DNA of 64,000 bases from an uncultured Bacteroidales bacterium (GTDB lineage: Bacteria; Bacteroidota; Bacteroidia; Bacteroidales; Paludibacteraceae), in assembly GCA_902784585.1 (NCBI GenBank), contig CACZVM010000007.1:1-64000 (forward strand), given 5' to 3'. The notes under the pieces were generated by a model, which saw only the letters and a list, made by a program, of their open reading frames with translations, had not been told where the DNA came from and ran no database searches. This document shows positions 1 through 7,653 of this stretch, in pieces. The number at the start of each line of letters is the position of its first letter. The first letter of the stretch is position 1. The position numbers and the translations under genes are program-made.

Positions 1-91
1 AACTAAAATTGAAAATGAGCCCGGTACAATACCGAACTCACTTTCAAAATCAAGTCAAATAGATTTAATAATCTGTCCAACTTTTTGGGGT

Positions 92-115
92 CACCTCATA
101 CGAGGTGCCTTTTTG
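92..115 (+). terminator. Terminator-like hairpin at left edge
   Basis: A six-base-pair stem (CACCTC / GAGGTG) with an ATAC loop is followed by CCTTTTTG on the plus strand, so it would stop a transcript entering from the left. On the minus strand there is no T-run, so it is a poor terminator for the leftward gene beside it. The remaining bases 1-91 hold no gene that I can see. Confidence 0.55.
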
Positions 116-124
116 TTGGCTTGC

Positions 125-724
125 TCATTTCTCCTTGGGAGCTTCCTCAGGACGCGATCCGCGCGGAGGGAAACCGTCACGTCCACCTGCCGGCATATGC
201 TTGCGGATGGCTTCTTGATGCTTCTCGCATTTCTTGCCCTCATGCTTGCCACATTGCTTGCCGCAGCAATGTTTGCCTCCGAACGGTGCGCGGAATTCCA
301 TGATCTTCTCCACCTGGCGCGCACTCAGGTCCTTGCGGAACTTATCGTAGAACTTCGCTTGCAGATCCGCCAGAGCCTTAAAGCCCTCAAAGCGCTGCTT
401 GGCCAGTTTGTCCAACTCCTTGTCGCTGAGCTCCTTACCCGGCTCAAACTCCTTCTTCGGCATGTTCTTCTCGAAGAGTTGATCGAGTTCCTTGGCATAT
501 TCGCGATAGGTAGCGGCAAACTTCTCTGCCTGTTCATCACTCAAGAGCAGTTCGTGACTCAGACGTTTTACATCCAGTTCCACACGCTCTTCTTTACTTA
601 GCTTCTTGCCTTCAAAATCCTTTTTACACTCCTGTGCACTCAGGTTAGCTACGAAGACGGCGCTCAGCGCCAAAACAAATAACTTTTTCTCTGCCGCAAG
701 GGCGCGATTAATTACATTTTTCAT
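125..724 (-). CDS. Spy/CpxP-like periplasmic protein with a His/Cys-rich tail
   Basis: The 199-residue product starts with a signal peptide (about residues 1-31, ending near LSAQ). A charged, mostly helical body follows, with the spacing seen in Spy/CpxP-type and Bacteroidales DUF4890-type periplasmic proteins (LSxEERxELDVKRLSHELLL, then a second helical pair). Residues 152-176 form a His/Cys-rich stretch (KHCCGKQCGKH, then C166, H169 and H176) that could bind metal. The C-terminus is rich in Pro, Gly and Arg. The signal peptide closely resembles that of PotD in this window. Spy-family members act as periplasmic chaperones or stress proteins, but the family assignment here rests only on general pattern. 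No convincing promoter was found upstream. Confidence 0.7.
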   Translation of the reverse strand: MKNVINRALAAEKKLFVLALSAVFVANLSAQECKKDFEGKKLSKEERVELDVKRLSHELLLSDEQAEKFAATYREYAKELDQLFEKNMPKKEFEPGKELSDKELDKLAKQRFEGFKALADLQAKFYDKFRKDLSARQVEKIMEFRAPFGGKHCCGKQCGKHEGKKCEKHQEAIRKHMPAGGRDGFPPRGSRPEEAPKEK

Positions 725-807
725 AACAAATACTATTTAAAAAACAAACAATCATCTTACACTTTGCAAATACCGTGCCAAAAAAAATTCACCCCCTTTC
801 GTTTTTT

Positions 808-839
808 CTTGCATATTTCGAAAAAAAGCTGTAATTTTG
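808..839 (+). promoter_or_regulatory. Bacteroidota-type promoter for mgtC and amylase
   Basis: The -7 box TAATTTTG (832-839) matches TAnnTTTG and lies 20 nt after CTTG (808-811), which fits the -33 position. Transcription would begin near 846, about 15 nt before the mgtC start codon. Confidence 0.65.
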
Positions 840-860
840 CGGCAAAAATAGCAATCTGAC

Positions 861-1313
861 ATGGAAACAATTCTGCAAACAGACTGGCTGTCGCTGCTCA
901 CCAAACTCGTGCTGGCGATGGCACTGGGTTACCTGATCGGCCTCGAGCGCGAGTGGCACGGCAAGGTGGTAGGTACGCGCACCATTTCGCTGATCGCCAT
1001 CGGTAGTACCCTCTACGTGCTGATGTCGCCCTCAATCATCGGCGGAGACAACTCACGTATCATCGCCCAAGTTGTATCCGGCATTGGTTTCTTAGGTGCC
1101 GGTATTATCTTCAAGCACGGCGACACCGTTAAGGGTCTGACCACAGCAGCCACCGTTTGGTGTGCCGCCGCCATCGGATGTCTGTGCGGCTATGGTATGT
1201 TCGCCGAAGCGATCGCAGGCACCGCCGCGGTCATGACCGTCAACCTGCTCTTCAAGCATGTCCGTCCGGAAAAGCGGCAAGCGGACAACACGGATCAACA
1301 AGACAAACAATAA
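861..1313 (+). CDS. MgtC/SapB family inner-membrane protein
   Basis: The 150-residue protein is almost entirely hydrophobic helices and carries the family signature near the N-terminus: GYLIGLEREWHGK at about 23-35, followed by VGTRTISLIAIGS. A Gly-rich stretch (GIGFLGAGIIF) and TTAATVW follow, as in MgtC/SapB proteins. The length matches the membrane part of the family; the C-terminal soluble domain of Salmonella MgtC is absent, and only a short charged tail follows. MgtC proteins are linked to low-magnesium growth and to regulation of ATPase or phosphate uptake, but SapB-like members are poorly characterised. The amylase start codon lies 8 nt after the stop, so the two are probably co-transcribed, though the functions show no obvious link. 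Confidence 0.88.
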   Translation: METILQTDWLSLLTKLVLAMALGYLIGLEREWHGKVVGTRTISLIAIGSTLYVLMSPSIIGGDNSRIIAQVVSGIGFLGAGIIFKHGDTVKGLTTAATVWCAAAIGCLCGYGMFAEAIAGTAAVMTVNLLFKHVRPEKRQADNTDQQDKQ

Positions 1314-1321
1314 GACAAGCC

Positions 1322-3853
1322 ATGAAACGAACATCCATCCTGCTAACGGGTCTGATCATGACCCTTGTGCCCATGCTGGCCGACACGTTCTTCCCCTCTC
1401 GCACCGACTTCCGGGACGAGCAGATCTATTTTGTGATCACGACGCGCTTCTACGACGGCGATCCGGGCAACAACGTACAATGCTGGGAGAACCAAGCCAA
1501 GAATGCCGGCGATCCGGCGTGGCGAGGCGATTTCAAGGGGCTCATTGAGAAACTCGATTATATCAAGGCACTGGGTTTTACCGCCATCTGGATTACCCCG
1601 GTAGTGGAGAACGCATCGGGATATGATTATCACGGCTATCATGCACATGATTTCTCCAAGGTAGATCATCGCTATGAGTCGGAGGATGTCAGCTTCCAAT
1701 CGCTCATCAATGCCGCGCACGCCAAGGGAATGAAGATCATCCTTGACATCGTGCTCAACCACACCGGTAATTTCGGTGAGGCCAACCTCTGCAAACTCTT
1801 CACCCGCGATTGGACTAAAGACCAGAGTCAGCTGGACGAGTGTATGGTCCCCTACACCCAATCAGCAGGCGGCAAGTTGCCCGACAACTACGCCTCTCTG
1901 CCCGGCAGCCAACAGTATCAGGCGCGCTTGAGCCAGATGAAAAGTACAGCCGACACCCATAACTACTGGCATCACTACGGCAATTTCAACTGGGATGACC
2001 CCAACCGCTGGTTTGCCCAGATAGCAGGCGATTGTGTAGATCTGAACACAGAGAACCCTGCCGTGTACAACTACCTCGTACAGTGCTACACGACGTTTAT
2101 CAACATGGGTGTGGACGGATTTCGAATTGACACTGGCGGTCATATCGCCCGTTTGGCCTTCAACAAAGCGTTCATTCCGGCCTTCAAGGCAGCCGGTGAG
2201 GCAGCAGCCGATATGCGCGGCGGGACGCCATTCTATATGTTCGCAGAGGTGTGCGCACGCTACAATAGTATCCTCTACCGCGACCACTCTTGTCTGAGTC
2301 CGTTCTACTACACCTGGGCAGAGAACCGCTCGTACGCGTGGGACACCAACGCCTCGTCGTGGAACAGCCTGAGTGAACCCGAGGGGTCGCCCTGCACGTC
2401 GCACCCCAACTGGCAGGCATGCTGGCTGCAGGCCACGGACGACGGCGGCGGACTGAGTGGTCAGCGCACCTCGCAGAACGCCTTGCTCAATGGCAACAAC
2501 TACCATACACCCGACTATTCGCAAGCATCGGGACTGCACGTGATTGACTTCACCGAACACTGGAATTTTACCACGGCCGCTGAGGCATGGAACATAGCCA
2601 AACCATCGAACGACAAATACTATAACGATGCTACCTGGAACGTAGTGTACGTCGATTCGCATGACTATGCCCCTGATCATGCACCGCAGGAGAAGCGTTT
2701 TAGCGGCAGTCAGGACACATGGGCGGAGAACCTGAGTCTGATGTTCACCCATCGCGGTATTCCGTGTCTGTACTATGGTTCGGAAGTGGAGTTTCAGAAA
2801 GGCAAGTTGATTGACCAAGGCACCAACATATCGCTGTATGAGTCGGGGCGCGCCTATTTCGGCGGATATATCAAAGGAACGGTCAACACCACGGACTTTG
2901 CGGAGTACAACTCCGCTACCGGCAACCTGGCAGCCTCTCTCTCCCACCCGCTGGCGCAACATATTCAGCGCCTGAGCAAGATTAGAATGGCCGTGCCCGC
3001 GCTGCGTAAAGGACAATATTCCGTGGACGGATGCAGCGGTTCGTTCGCCTTCAAACGCCGCTATACGGACGACACGACGGATAGTTATGCGCTCGTATGC
3101 ATCTCCGGCGGAGCTACGTTCAGCAGCATTCCTAATGGCACGTACACCGACTGCGTGACAGGTGATGTAAAGACCGTAAGCAACGGTTCGCTGAGTGTGA
3201 GTTGCAGCGGCAAGGGCAACCTCCGCGTCTATGTGCTCTCAACCGGCAAGACCCCTGCTCCGGGCAAGATAGGCAACGACGGCAAATATATCTACACCTC
3301 TACAGCCCGTAACATCCCCAACCCCACCTGGGATGGAACAGAGATGGAGAAGACCGAAGAACAGGGCGGCAGCAGCACGGAGCCGGTGGAACCATGTCTG
3401 ACCAACGCCGACGAGCACGCGGTGTTCTTCCACAAATCGAGTGATTTCGGCGGGACTATCTACTGCTATATATGGCACACCGGAACGGGCCAAACCGTAC
3501 AGGTATGCGGCGGCTGGCCGGGCAAGAAAGCCGAGGCCTTGGGCAACGACAACTATAAGTTCACCATTCCATCCGACGCCGGCATCATCAACAACACATG
3601 GAAGATCATATGGAACGACGGCAGCGGCAATCAGACGAACGACCTCAACTATCGCGACCAACACCTCTACAGTGGTGCGAACAAGGGATCTATACAACCC
3701 ACGTCGACCGTCAACACCATATGCAGCCCTGCGCTGGACATCCCGCAGACAGAAGCGGAAACACCGGCAGCACGCAAGATATTACGCAACGGCATACTCT
3801 ATATCCTGCGTGACGGCCATCTCTTCACGCTCGAAGGCCAGCAGGTCAAGTAA
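1322..3853 (+). CDS. Secreted GH13 alpha-amylase with C-terminal starch-binding module and surface-sorting tail
   Basis: I choose the ATG at 1322 (843 residues) because it begins a clear signal peptide (MKRTSILLTGLIMTLVPML). An in-frame start at 1157 would lie inside mgtC and add a basic, non-signal stretch. The GH13 barrel shows its conserved regions: DIVLNH, GFRID with nucleophile D270, FAEV with acid/base E309, and VDSHD with D448. A C-terminal beta domain follows. Residues about 693-785 resemble a starch-binding CBM26-type module (YIWHTG, GGWPGKKAE, WKIIWNDGSGNQT). The last 27 residues (K-I-L-R-N-G ... I-L-R-D-G ... G-Q-Q-V-K) match tails on three other secreted proteins here and suggest export to the surface. 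Expected role: endo-cleavage of starch outside the cell. No SusC/SusD genes lie nearby. Confidence 0.93.
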   Translation: MKRTSILLTGLIMTLVPMLADTFFPSRTDFRDEQIYFVITTRFYDGDPGNNVQCWENQAKNAGDPAWRGDFKGLIEKLDYIKALGFTAIWITPVVENASGYDYHGYHAHDFSKVDHRYESEDVSFQSLINAAHAKGMKIILDIVLNHTGNFGEANLCKLFTRDWTKDQSQLDECMVPYTQSAGGKLPDNYASLPGSQQYQARLSQMKSTADTHNYWHHYGNFNWDDPNRWFAQIAGDCVDLNTENPAVYNYLVQCYTTFINMGVDGFRIDTGGHIARLAFNKAFIPAFKAAGEAAADMRGGTPFYMFAEVCARYNSILYRDHSCLSPFYYTWAENRSYAWDTNASSWNSLSEPEGSPCTSHPNWQACWLQATDDGGGLSGQRTSQNALLNGNNYHTPDYSQASGLHVIDFTEHWNFTTAAEAWNIAKPSNDKYYNDATWNVVYVDSHDYAPDHAPQEKRFSGSQDTWAENLSLMFTHRGIPCLYYGSEVEFQKGKLIDQGTNISLYESGRAYFGGYIKGTVNTTDFAEYNSATGNLAASLSHPLAQHIQRLSKIRMAVPALRKGQYSVDGCSGSFAFKRRYTDDTTDSYALVCISGGATFSSIPNGTYTDCVTGDVKTVSNGSLSVSCSGKGNLRVYVLSTGKTPAPGKIGNDGKYIYTSTARNIPNPTWDGTEMEKTEEQGGSSTEPVEPCLTNADEHAVFFHKSSDFGGTIYCYIWHTGTGQTVQVCGGWPGKKAEALGNDNYKFTIPSDAGIINNTWKIIWNDGSGNQTNDLNYRDQHLYSGANKGSIQPTSTVNTICSPALDIPQTEAETPAARKILRNGILYILRDGHLFTLEGQQVK

Positions 3854-3873
3854 GCCGACAACCAACAGACAGG

Positions 3874-3910
3874 AAAAATCGCTCTTCGGGGCGATTTTTC
3901 TCTTTTTTAT
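3874..3910 (+). terminator. Rho-independent terminator after amylase
   Basis: A nine-base-pair stem (AAAAATCGC / GCGATTTTT) with loop TCTTCGGG is followed by CTCTTTTTT. It closes the mgtC-amylase unit and separates it from the pot operon. Confidence 0.85.
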
Positions 3911-3920
3911 TCTAAAATCC

Positions 3921-3951
3921 TTGTGTATTCCAAATATTTGTAGTAATTTTG
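3921..3951 (+). promoter_or_regulatory. Promoter of the potABCD operon
   Basis: TAATTTTG (3944-3951) is the -7 box and TTG (3921-3923) the -33 box, 20 nt apart. The leader, from about 3958 to 4003, contains TGCGCA twice and the perfect palindrome GCACACGTGTGC, so it may fold. Confidence 0.65.
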
Positions 3952-4003
3952 CCGCCAAATTGCGCATTGCGCACCTACGCACACGTGTGCACACCAACAA
4001 GAA

Positions 4004-5470
4004 ATGGCAAAAACGGATTTTATCATCGAAGTGAACCACGTCTCGAAGCAGTTCGAAGACGGCAAGTATGCCCTGAACGACGTAAGTCTCCAGGTCAAGA
4101 AAGGTGAGTTTGTGACCATCCTCGGCCCATCGGGCTGCGGCAAGACAACTTTGCTGCGCTGCATCGCCGGTTTTCAGGTAGCCTCCTCAGGCGTCATCCT
4201 CCTCAAGGGAGAAGACGTGACACAGACACCACCCTACAAACGTCCCGTGAACACGGTGTTTCAGAAATACGCCCTGTTCCCCCACCTGAACGTATTCAAC
4301 AACGTAGCCTTTGGTCTGAAACTGAAGAAAGAGGCCCCGGAGACTATCAAGAAGAAAGTGCGCCGCGCCCTAAAGATGGCCAACCTGACGGGATACGAAG
4401 AACGTGAAGTGGACACCCTCAGCGGTGGCCAACAACAACGTGTAGCCATCGCCCGAGCCATCGTCAACGAACCGGAGGTGCTGCTGCTCGACGAACCGCT
4501 GTCGGCACTCGACCTGAAGATGCGTCATGACATGCAGATCGAGCTGAAGGAACTGCATGAGAAACTGGGCATCACCTTCATCTATGTCACCCACGATCAG
4601 GAGGAGGCGCTCACGCTGAGCGATCGCGTAGTGGTGATGAATGAAGGCAAAATCCAGCAGATAGGTACACCCACCGATATCTACAACGAGCCGCAGAACT
4701 GCTTTGTAGCCGACTTCATCGGCGAGAGCAACATCCTAAGCGGTACGATGATACGCGACAAGCGCGTGGAGTTCTGCGGACAGGAGTTCGACTGCATCGA
4801 CACCGGATTCGGAGAGAACAACCCCGTGGAAGTGGTAATCCGCCCCGAAGATATCTACGTTTGGCGCAGAGAAGACGAGAAACGCGGCAAAATTCTGGGG
4901 CAGGAAGATGACGACTATGAGGACCGCGTACCGAAGGGCAAGTTCACCAAGTGGTATGGCGAAGTACAGACTTGTATCTTCAAGGGTGTGCACTATGAAA
5001 TGCGTGTACTGACCCCCGACGGCTATGAGTTCCTCATCCAGGACTACCATGAGTTTCTGCCCGGTACAGAAGTAGGCATGTTGGTCCGGCCGGAGGATAT
5101 TCAGATCATGCGCAAGGAGCACTATATATACAACTACTTCGAGGGTGAAGTGATGAAGAACGGCAAGGTGCGCTTCCTGGAAGCCGAGTGGGATGTAGAA
5201 GAGAAGCAACTCGAGGGATTTGAAGCCGGCGAAAAAGTACAGGTACGCGTGAAGTTCCGCGACATCGACCTGCAGGACTATGAGGAAGAGGGAACGCTCT
5301 CCGGCGAGGTACATTTCATCCTCTACAAGGGCAACCACTACCACCTGACCATCCGCACAGACGAGGGCTATGACCTCTACGTAAATACCGACGACGTCTG
5401 GGACGACGGCGACCGAGTGGGCATTGTCATTCCGAAGAATAAGATTCGGATTGATAAAATTACGAATTAA
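4004..5470 (+). CDS. potA: Spermidine/putrescine ABC transporter ATP-binding protein
   Basis: This ATPase drives polyamine import together with the PotB/PotC permeases and PotD. The nucleotide-binding domain is complete: Walker [10 protein letters not shown] (about 41-49), signature [14 protein letters not shown], Walker [13 protein letters not shown] (about 159-170) and the switch histidine in THDQEEA. At 488 residues it is longer than the roughly 370 of E. coli PotA. The extra length is C-terminal and looks like two or more TOBE-type beta domains (about 245-488, with [10 protein letters not shown] and a similar [10 protein letters not shown]), where substrate-linked regulation occurs in this family. 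The final codons and stop fall inside an AATTAA-type repeat array that runs into potB. Confidence 0.93.
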   Translation: MAKTDFIIEVNHVSKQFEDGKYALNDVSLQVKKGEFVTILGPSGCGKTTLLRCIAGFQVASSGVILLKGEDVTQTPPYKRPVNTVFQKYALFPHLNVFNNVAFGLKLKKEAPETIKKKVRRALKMANLTGYEEREVDTLSGGQQQRVAIARAIVNEPEVLLLDEPLSALDLKMRHDMQIELKELHEKLGITFIYVTHDQEEALTLSDRVVVMNEGKIQQIGTPTDIYNEPQNCFVADFIGESNILSGTMIRDKRVEFCGQEFDCIDTGFGENNPVEVVIRPEDIYVWRREDEKRGKILGQEDDDYEDRVPKGKFTKWYGEVQTCIFKGVHYEMRVLTPDGYEFLIQDYHEFLPGTEVGMLVRPEDIQIMRKEHYIYNYFEGEVMKNGKVRFLEAEWDVEEKQLEGFEAGEKVQVRVKFRDIDLQDYEEEGTLSGEVHFILYKGNHYHLTIRTDEGYDLYVNTDDVWDDGDRVGIVIPKNKIRIDKITN

Positions 5471-5500
5471 AAATTAAAAATTAAGAATTAAAAATTCGTA
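5464..5500. repeat. AATTAAAA-type short tandem array at potA/potB junction
   Basis: Imperfect 7-8 nt units (AATTAAAA, AATTAAGA) run through the potA stop codon up to the potB start. The ends (TTACGAATT and AATTCGTAA) are inverted copies of each other, so a hairpin is possible. It is one of many junction arrays in this window. Confidence 0.85.
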
Positions 5501-6295
5501 ATGAGCAAACTTGTTCAGATATTCTCTTCACGGCGGACGTGGGCATGGCCCTACGTGCTCTTCATGGCGTTATTCGTCATACTGCCGCTGATCTTGGTGG
5601 GAGTATATGCCCTGACCGATATCGACGGTCATTTCACGCTGCATAACTTCGCGAAGTTCTTCACCCATAGCGAGGCCATACAGACCTTTCTGTATTCGCT
5701 GATGATTGCAGTGCTCAACACCCTGATCTGCCTGCTCTTGGGTTATCCGGCCGCATATATCATGGCTACGGCGGATTTTCGTACGCCCAAGGTGATGGCA
5801 ATGTTGTTTATCCTACCTATGTGGATCAACTTCCTGCTGCGTACCGTAGCCACCGTAGAACTATTTAACATGTGCGGACTGCCGCTGGGCGAAGGTGCCC
5901 TGCTGTTTGGTCTGTGCTACGACTACCTCCCCTTCATGATCTACCCCATCTACAACACTCTGCAGAAGATGGACACCTCGCTGGTGGAGGCAGCGCAGGA
6001 CTTGGGAGCCAGCCGCTGGCAGAGTTTCTGGAAAGTGATCGTGCCCCTCTCCATGCCGGGTGTGTACAGCGGTATTGTGATGGTGTTCATGCCTACCGTT
6101 TCGACTTTCGCTATCGCCGAGTTGCTGACGCATAACAACATCAAGCTCTTCGGTAGTCTCATTCAGGACTATATCACCACCACGGATTTGTTGAACTACG
6201 GAGCTGTACTCAGCCTCGTGCTGCTGATTATCATCGGCCTCACGTCGTTCTTCGGCGACCATGACGCGAAAGAGGAAGGAGGGGGATTGGTATGA
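5501..6295 (+). CDS. potB: Spermidine/putrescine ABC transporter permease, PotB type
   Basis: The 264-residue inner-membrane protein has about six hydrophobic helices and the permease EAA loop (EAAQDLGASRWQSFWKVIVP, in the second half), where the ATPase docks. Length and order fit PotB. The stop overlaps the potC start as ATGA (6292-6295), which indicates translational coupling. Upstream potA is 30 nt away across the repeat array. Confidence 0.93.
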   Translation: MSKLVQIFSSRRTWAWPYVLFMALFVILPLILVGVYALTDIDGHFTLHNFAKFFTHSEAIQTFLYSLMIAVLNTLICLLLGYPAAYIMATADFRTPKVMAMLFILPMWINFLLRTVATVELFNMCGLPLGEGALLFGLCYDYLPFMIYPIYNTLQKMDTSLVEAAQDLGASRWQSFWKVIVPLSMPGVYSGIVMVFMPTVSTFAIAELLTHNNIKLFGSLIQDYITTTDLLNYGAVLSLVLLIIIGLTSFFGDHDAKEEGGGLV

Positions 6296-7653
6296 GAAGA
6301 CTATTGGTCATTTGTCATTTGTCGTTGGTCGTTTGTCTCGCTGCTTTCGCCCAGTCGCAGGTCAACTATAATCTGCGGGTGGGTACCACAGGAGAGGTGA
6401 AAGTACTGCAAAACTTCCCGGAAACGTATGCCGGGGAGAAAGTCAATGTGAGCATTCAGCACTCGGCATTCACCATTGTGCCCGCAGATGGTCTGCCGTA
6501 TCTGGAGCAGCTGGATTATGTCTTTGCCGATCAACCGGTATATGAGTTGGGCATCTGGGGTGACAGTATCTATAGTTATACGGATGAATCGGAGGTCCGT
6601 TGGACACTCTGGCGGAATCATAGGGAAATCAAGAACCGCGCCCAGCGTGTCCGTGCGGCGAACGCCTACAAGACTTTTGAGAGCTATGTACGCACGCATA
6701 CTTCCGTTGCCAAACGGAGTACGGGATGGATATGGTTGGTGTTTGCCGGCATGCTGCTGGCAGCCGGTATCGTCTATGCTGTCGTTCTCATCCTGCAGCG
6801 TCGCAAAGAGAAGTGTCTCACCCCTGTCGAGCAGGAGATGCTACGCCGCAAGCGCGTCAGCCTACGTCGGCATATCGGTTCGCAAGCCTATCTATGGCTA
6901 CTGATGGTGGTGCTCTACGCGCCGATCGCACTGATAGCCGTGTTCTCATTCACGGAGAGCAAGATCTTGGGTAACTGGACGGGCTTCTCGTTCCAACTCT
7001 ACGCCAACCTCTTCTCCGGCAAAGCCGATGCAGGCCTCAACAGTGCCATCATCTATACCGTAGTCATCGCCCTGATAGCCGCCGTCTGCTCCACGCTGCT
7101 CGGCACTCTGGCTGCCATCGGACTCTATAACATGCGGGCACGTCAGCGCAAGATAGTCAGTTTCCTCAACTCGGTGCCGATGATCAACCCTGACATCATT
7201 ACGGGTATATCGCTCTTCCTATTGTTCGTAGCCCTGGGTTTCAGTCAAGGACTGGCCACCGTCTGCATTGCCCATGTGGTGTTCTGTACGCCCTATGTGG
7301 TGCTGAGTGTACTCCCACGCCTGAGCAGAATGAACCCCAACACCTACGAGGCAGCACTCGACCTGGGTGCCACGCCTGCGCAGGCACTGCGCATGGTGAT
7401 GCTACCCGAACTATGGCCCGGCATGCTGAGCGGCTTCATATTGGCCCTCACCCTCTCCGTGGATGACTTCGGCGTGACATTCTTCACCAAGGGAAGCGGC
7501 GGACTGGAGACACTGAGTACGTTTATCTATTCGGACGCACGCAAGGGCGGACTGACGCCGGAACTGCGTCCGCTCTTCACCATCATCCTGATGGTCATGC
7601 TGGCTGTATTAATCTACATCAATATACGTAATAAAAAACAAGAAGAAAAATGA
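6292..7653 (+). CDS. potC: PotC-type polyamine permease fused to an N-terminal secreted/periplasmic domain
   Basis: The C-terminal part, from about residue 199, is a standard PotC permease: first helix YLWLLMVVLYAPIALIAVFSF and the EAA loop YEAALDLGATPAQALRMVML at about 351-370. Before it lie about 195 residues not found in ordinary PotC, which is near 260 residues in total. These are a signal peptide (1-20), a soluble region of about 120 residues, a membrane helix (about 144-168) and a basic cytoplasmic linker. This topology leaves the permease start in the cytoplasm, as it should be. I do not recognise the soluble domain. The reading frame is open throughout, and the ATGA overlap with potB makes the long start the natural one. 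Codons 3-15 lie in a GGTCATTTGT-like repeat array. Confidence 0.88.
   Translation: MRRLLVICHLSLVVCLAAFAQSQVNYNLRVGTTGEVKVLQNFPETYAGEKVNVSIQHSAFTIVPADGLPYLEQLDYVFADQPVYELGIWGDSIYSYTDESEVRWTLWRNHREIKNRAQRVRAANAYKTFESYVRTHTSVAKRSTGWIWLVFAGMLLAAGIVYAVVLILQRRKEKCLTPVEQEMLRRKRVSLRRHIGSQAYLWLLMVVLYAPIALIAVFSFTESKILGNWTGFSFQLYANLFSGKADAGLNSAIIYTVVIALIAAVCSTLLGTLAAIGLYNMRARQRKIVSFLNSVPMINPDIITGISLFLLFVALGFSQGLATVCIAHVVFCTPYVVLSVLPRLSRMNPNTYEAALDLGATPAQALRMVMLPELWPGMLSGFILALTLSVDDFGVTFFTKGSGGLETLSTFIYSDARKGGLTPELRPLFTIILMVMLAVLIYINIRNKKQEEK
6303..6345. repeat. TTGGTCATTTGTC short tandem array encoding the PotC signal-peptide core
   Basis: Repeats of the 7-nt unit CATTTGT and its variant CGTTGGT cover codons 4-18 of potC and encode the hydrophobic run ICHLSLVVCL. 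The same unit recurs in cysS at about 14606-14648. Confidence 0.8.

Noticed and set aside
60-124. End of an insertion sequence (TGTCCAACTTTTTGGGGTCAC region)
   Set aside because: The wording is reminiscent of transposon ends, but no transposase, matching inverted end or target duplication is visible within the window.
1157-1321. Longer amylase start at 1157
   Set aside because: It lies inside mgtC in another frame and adds a basic, low-quality stretch; the ATG at 1322 begins a clear signal peptide.
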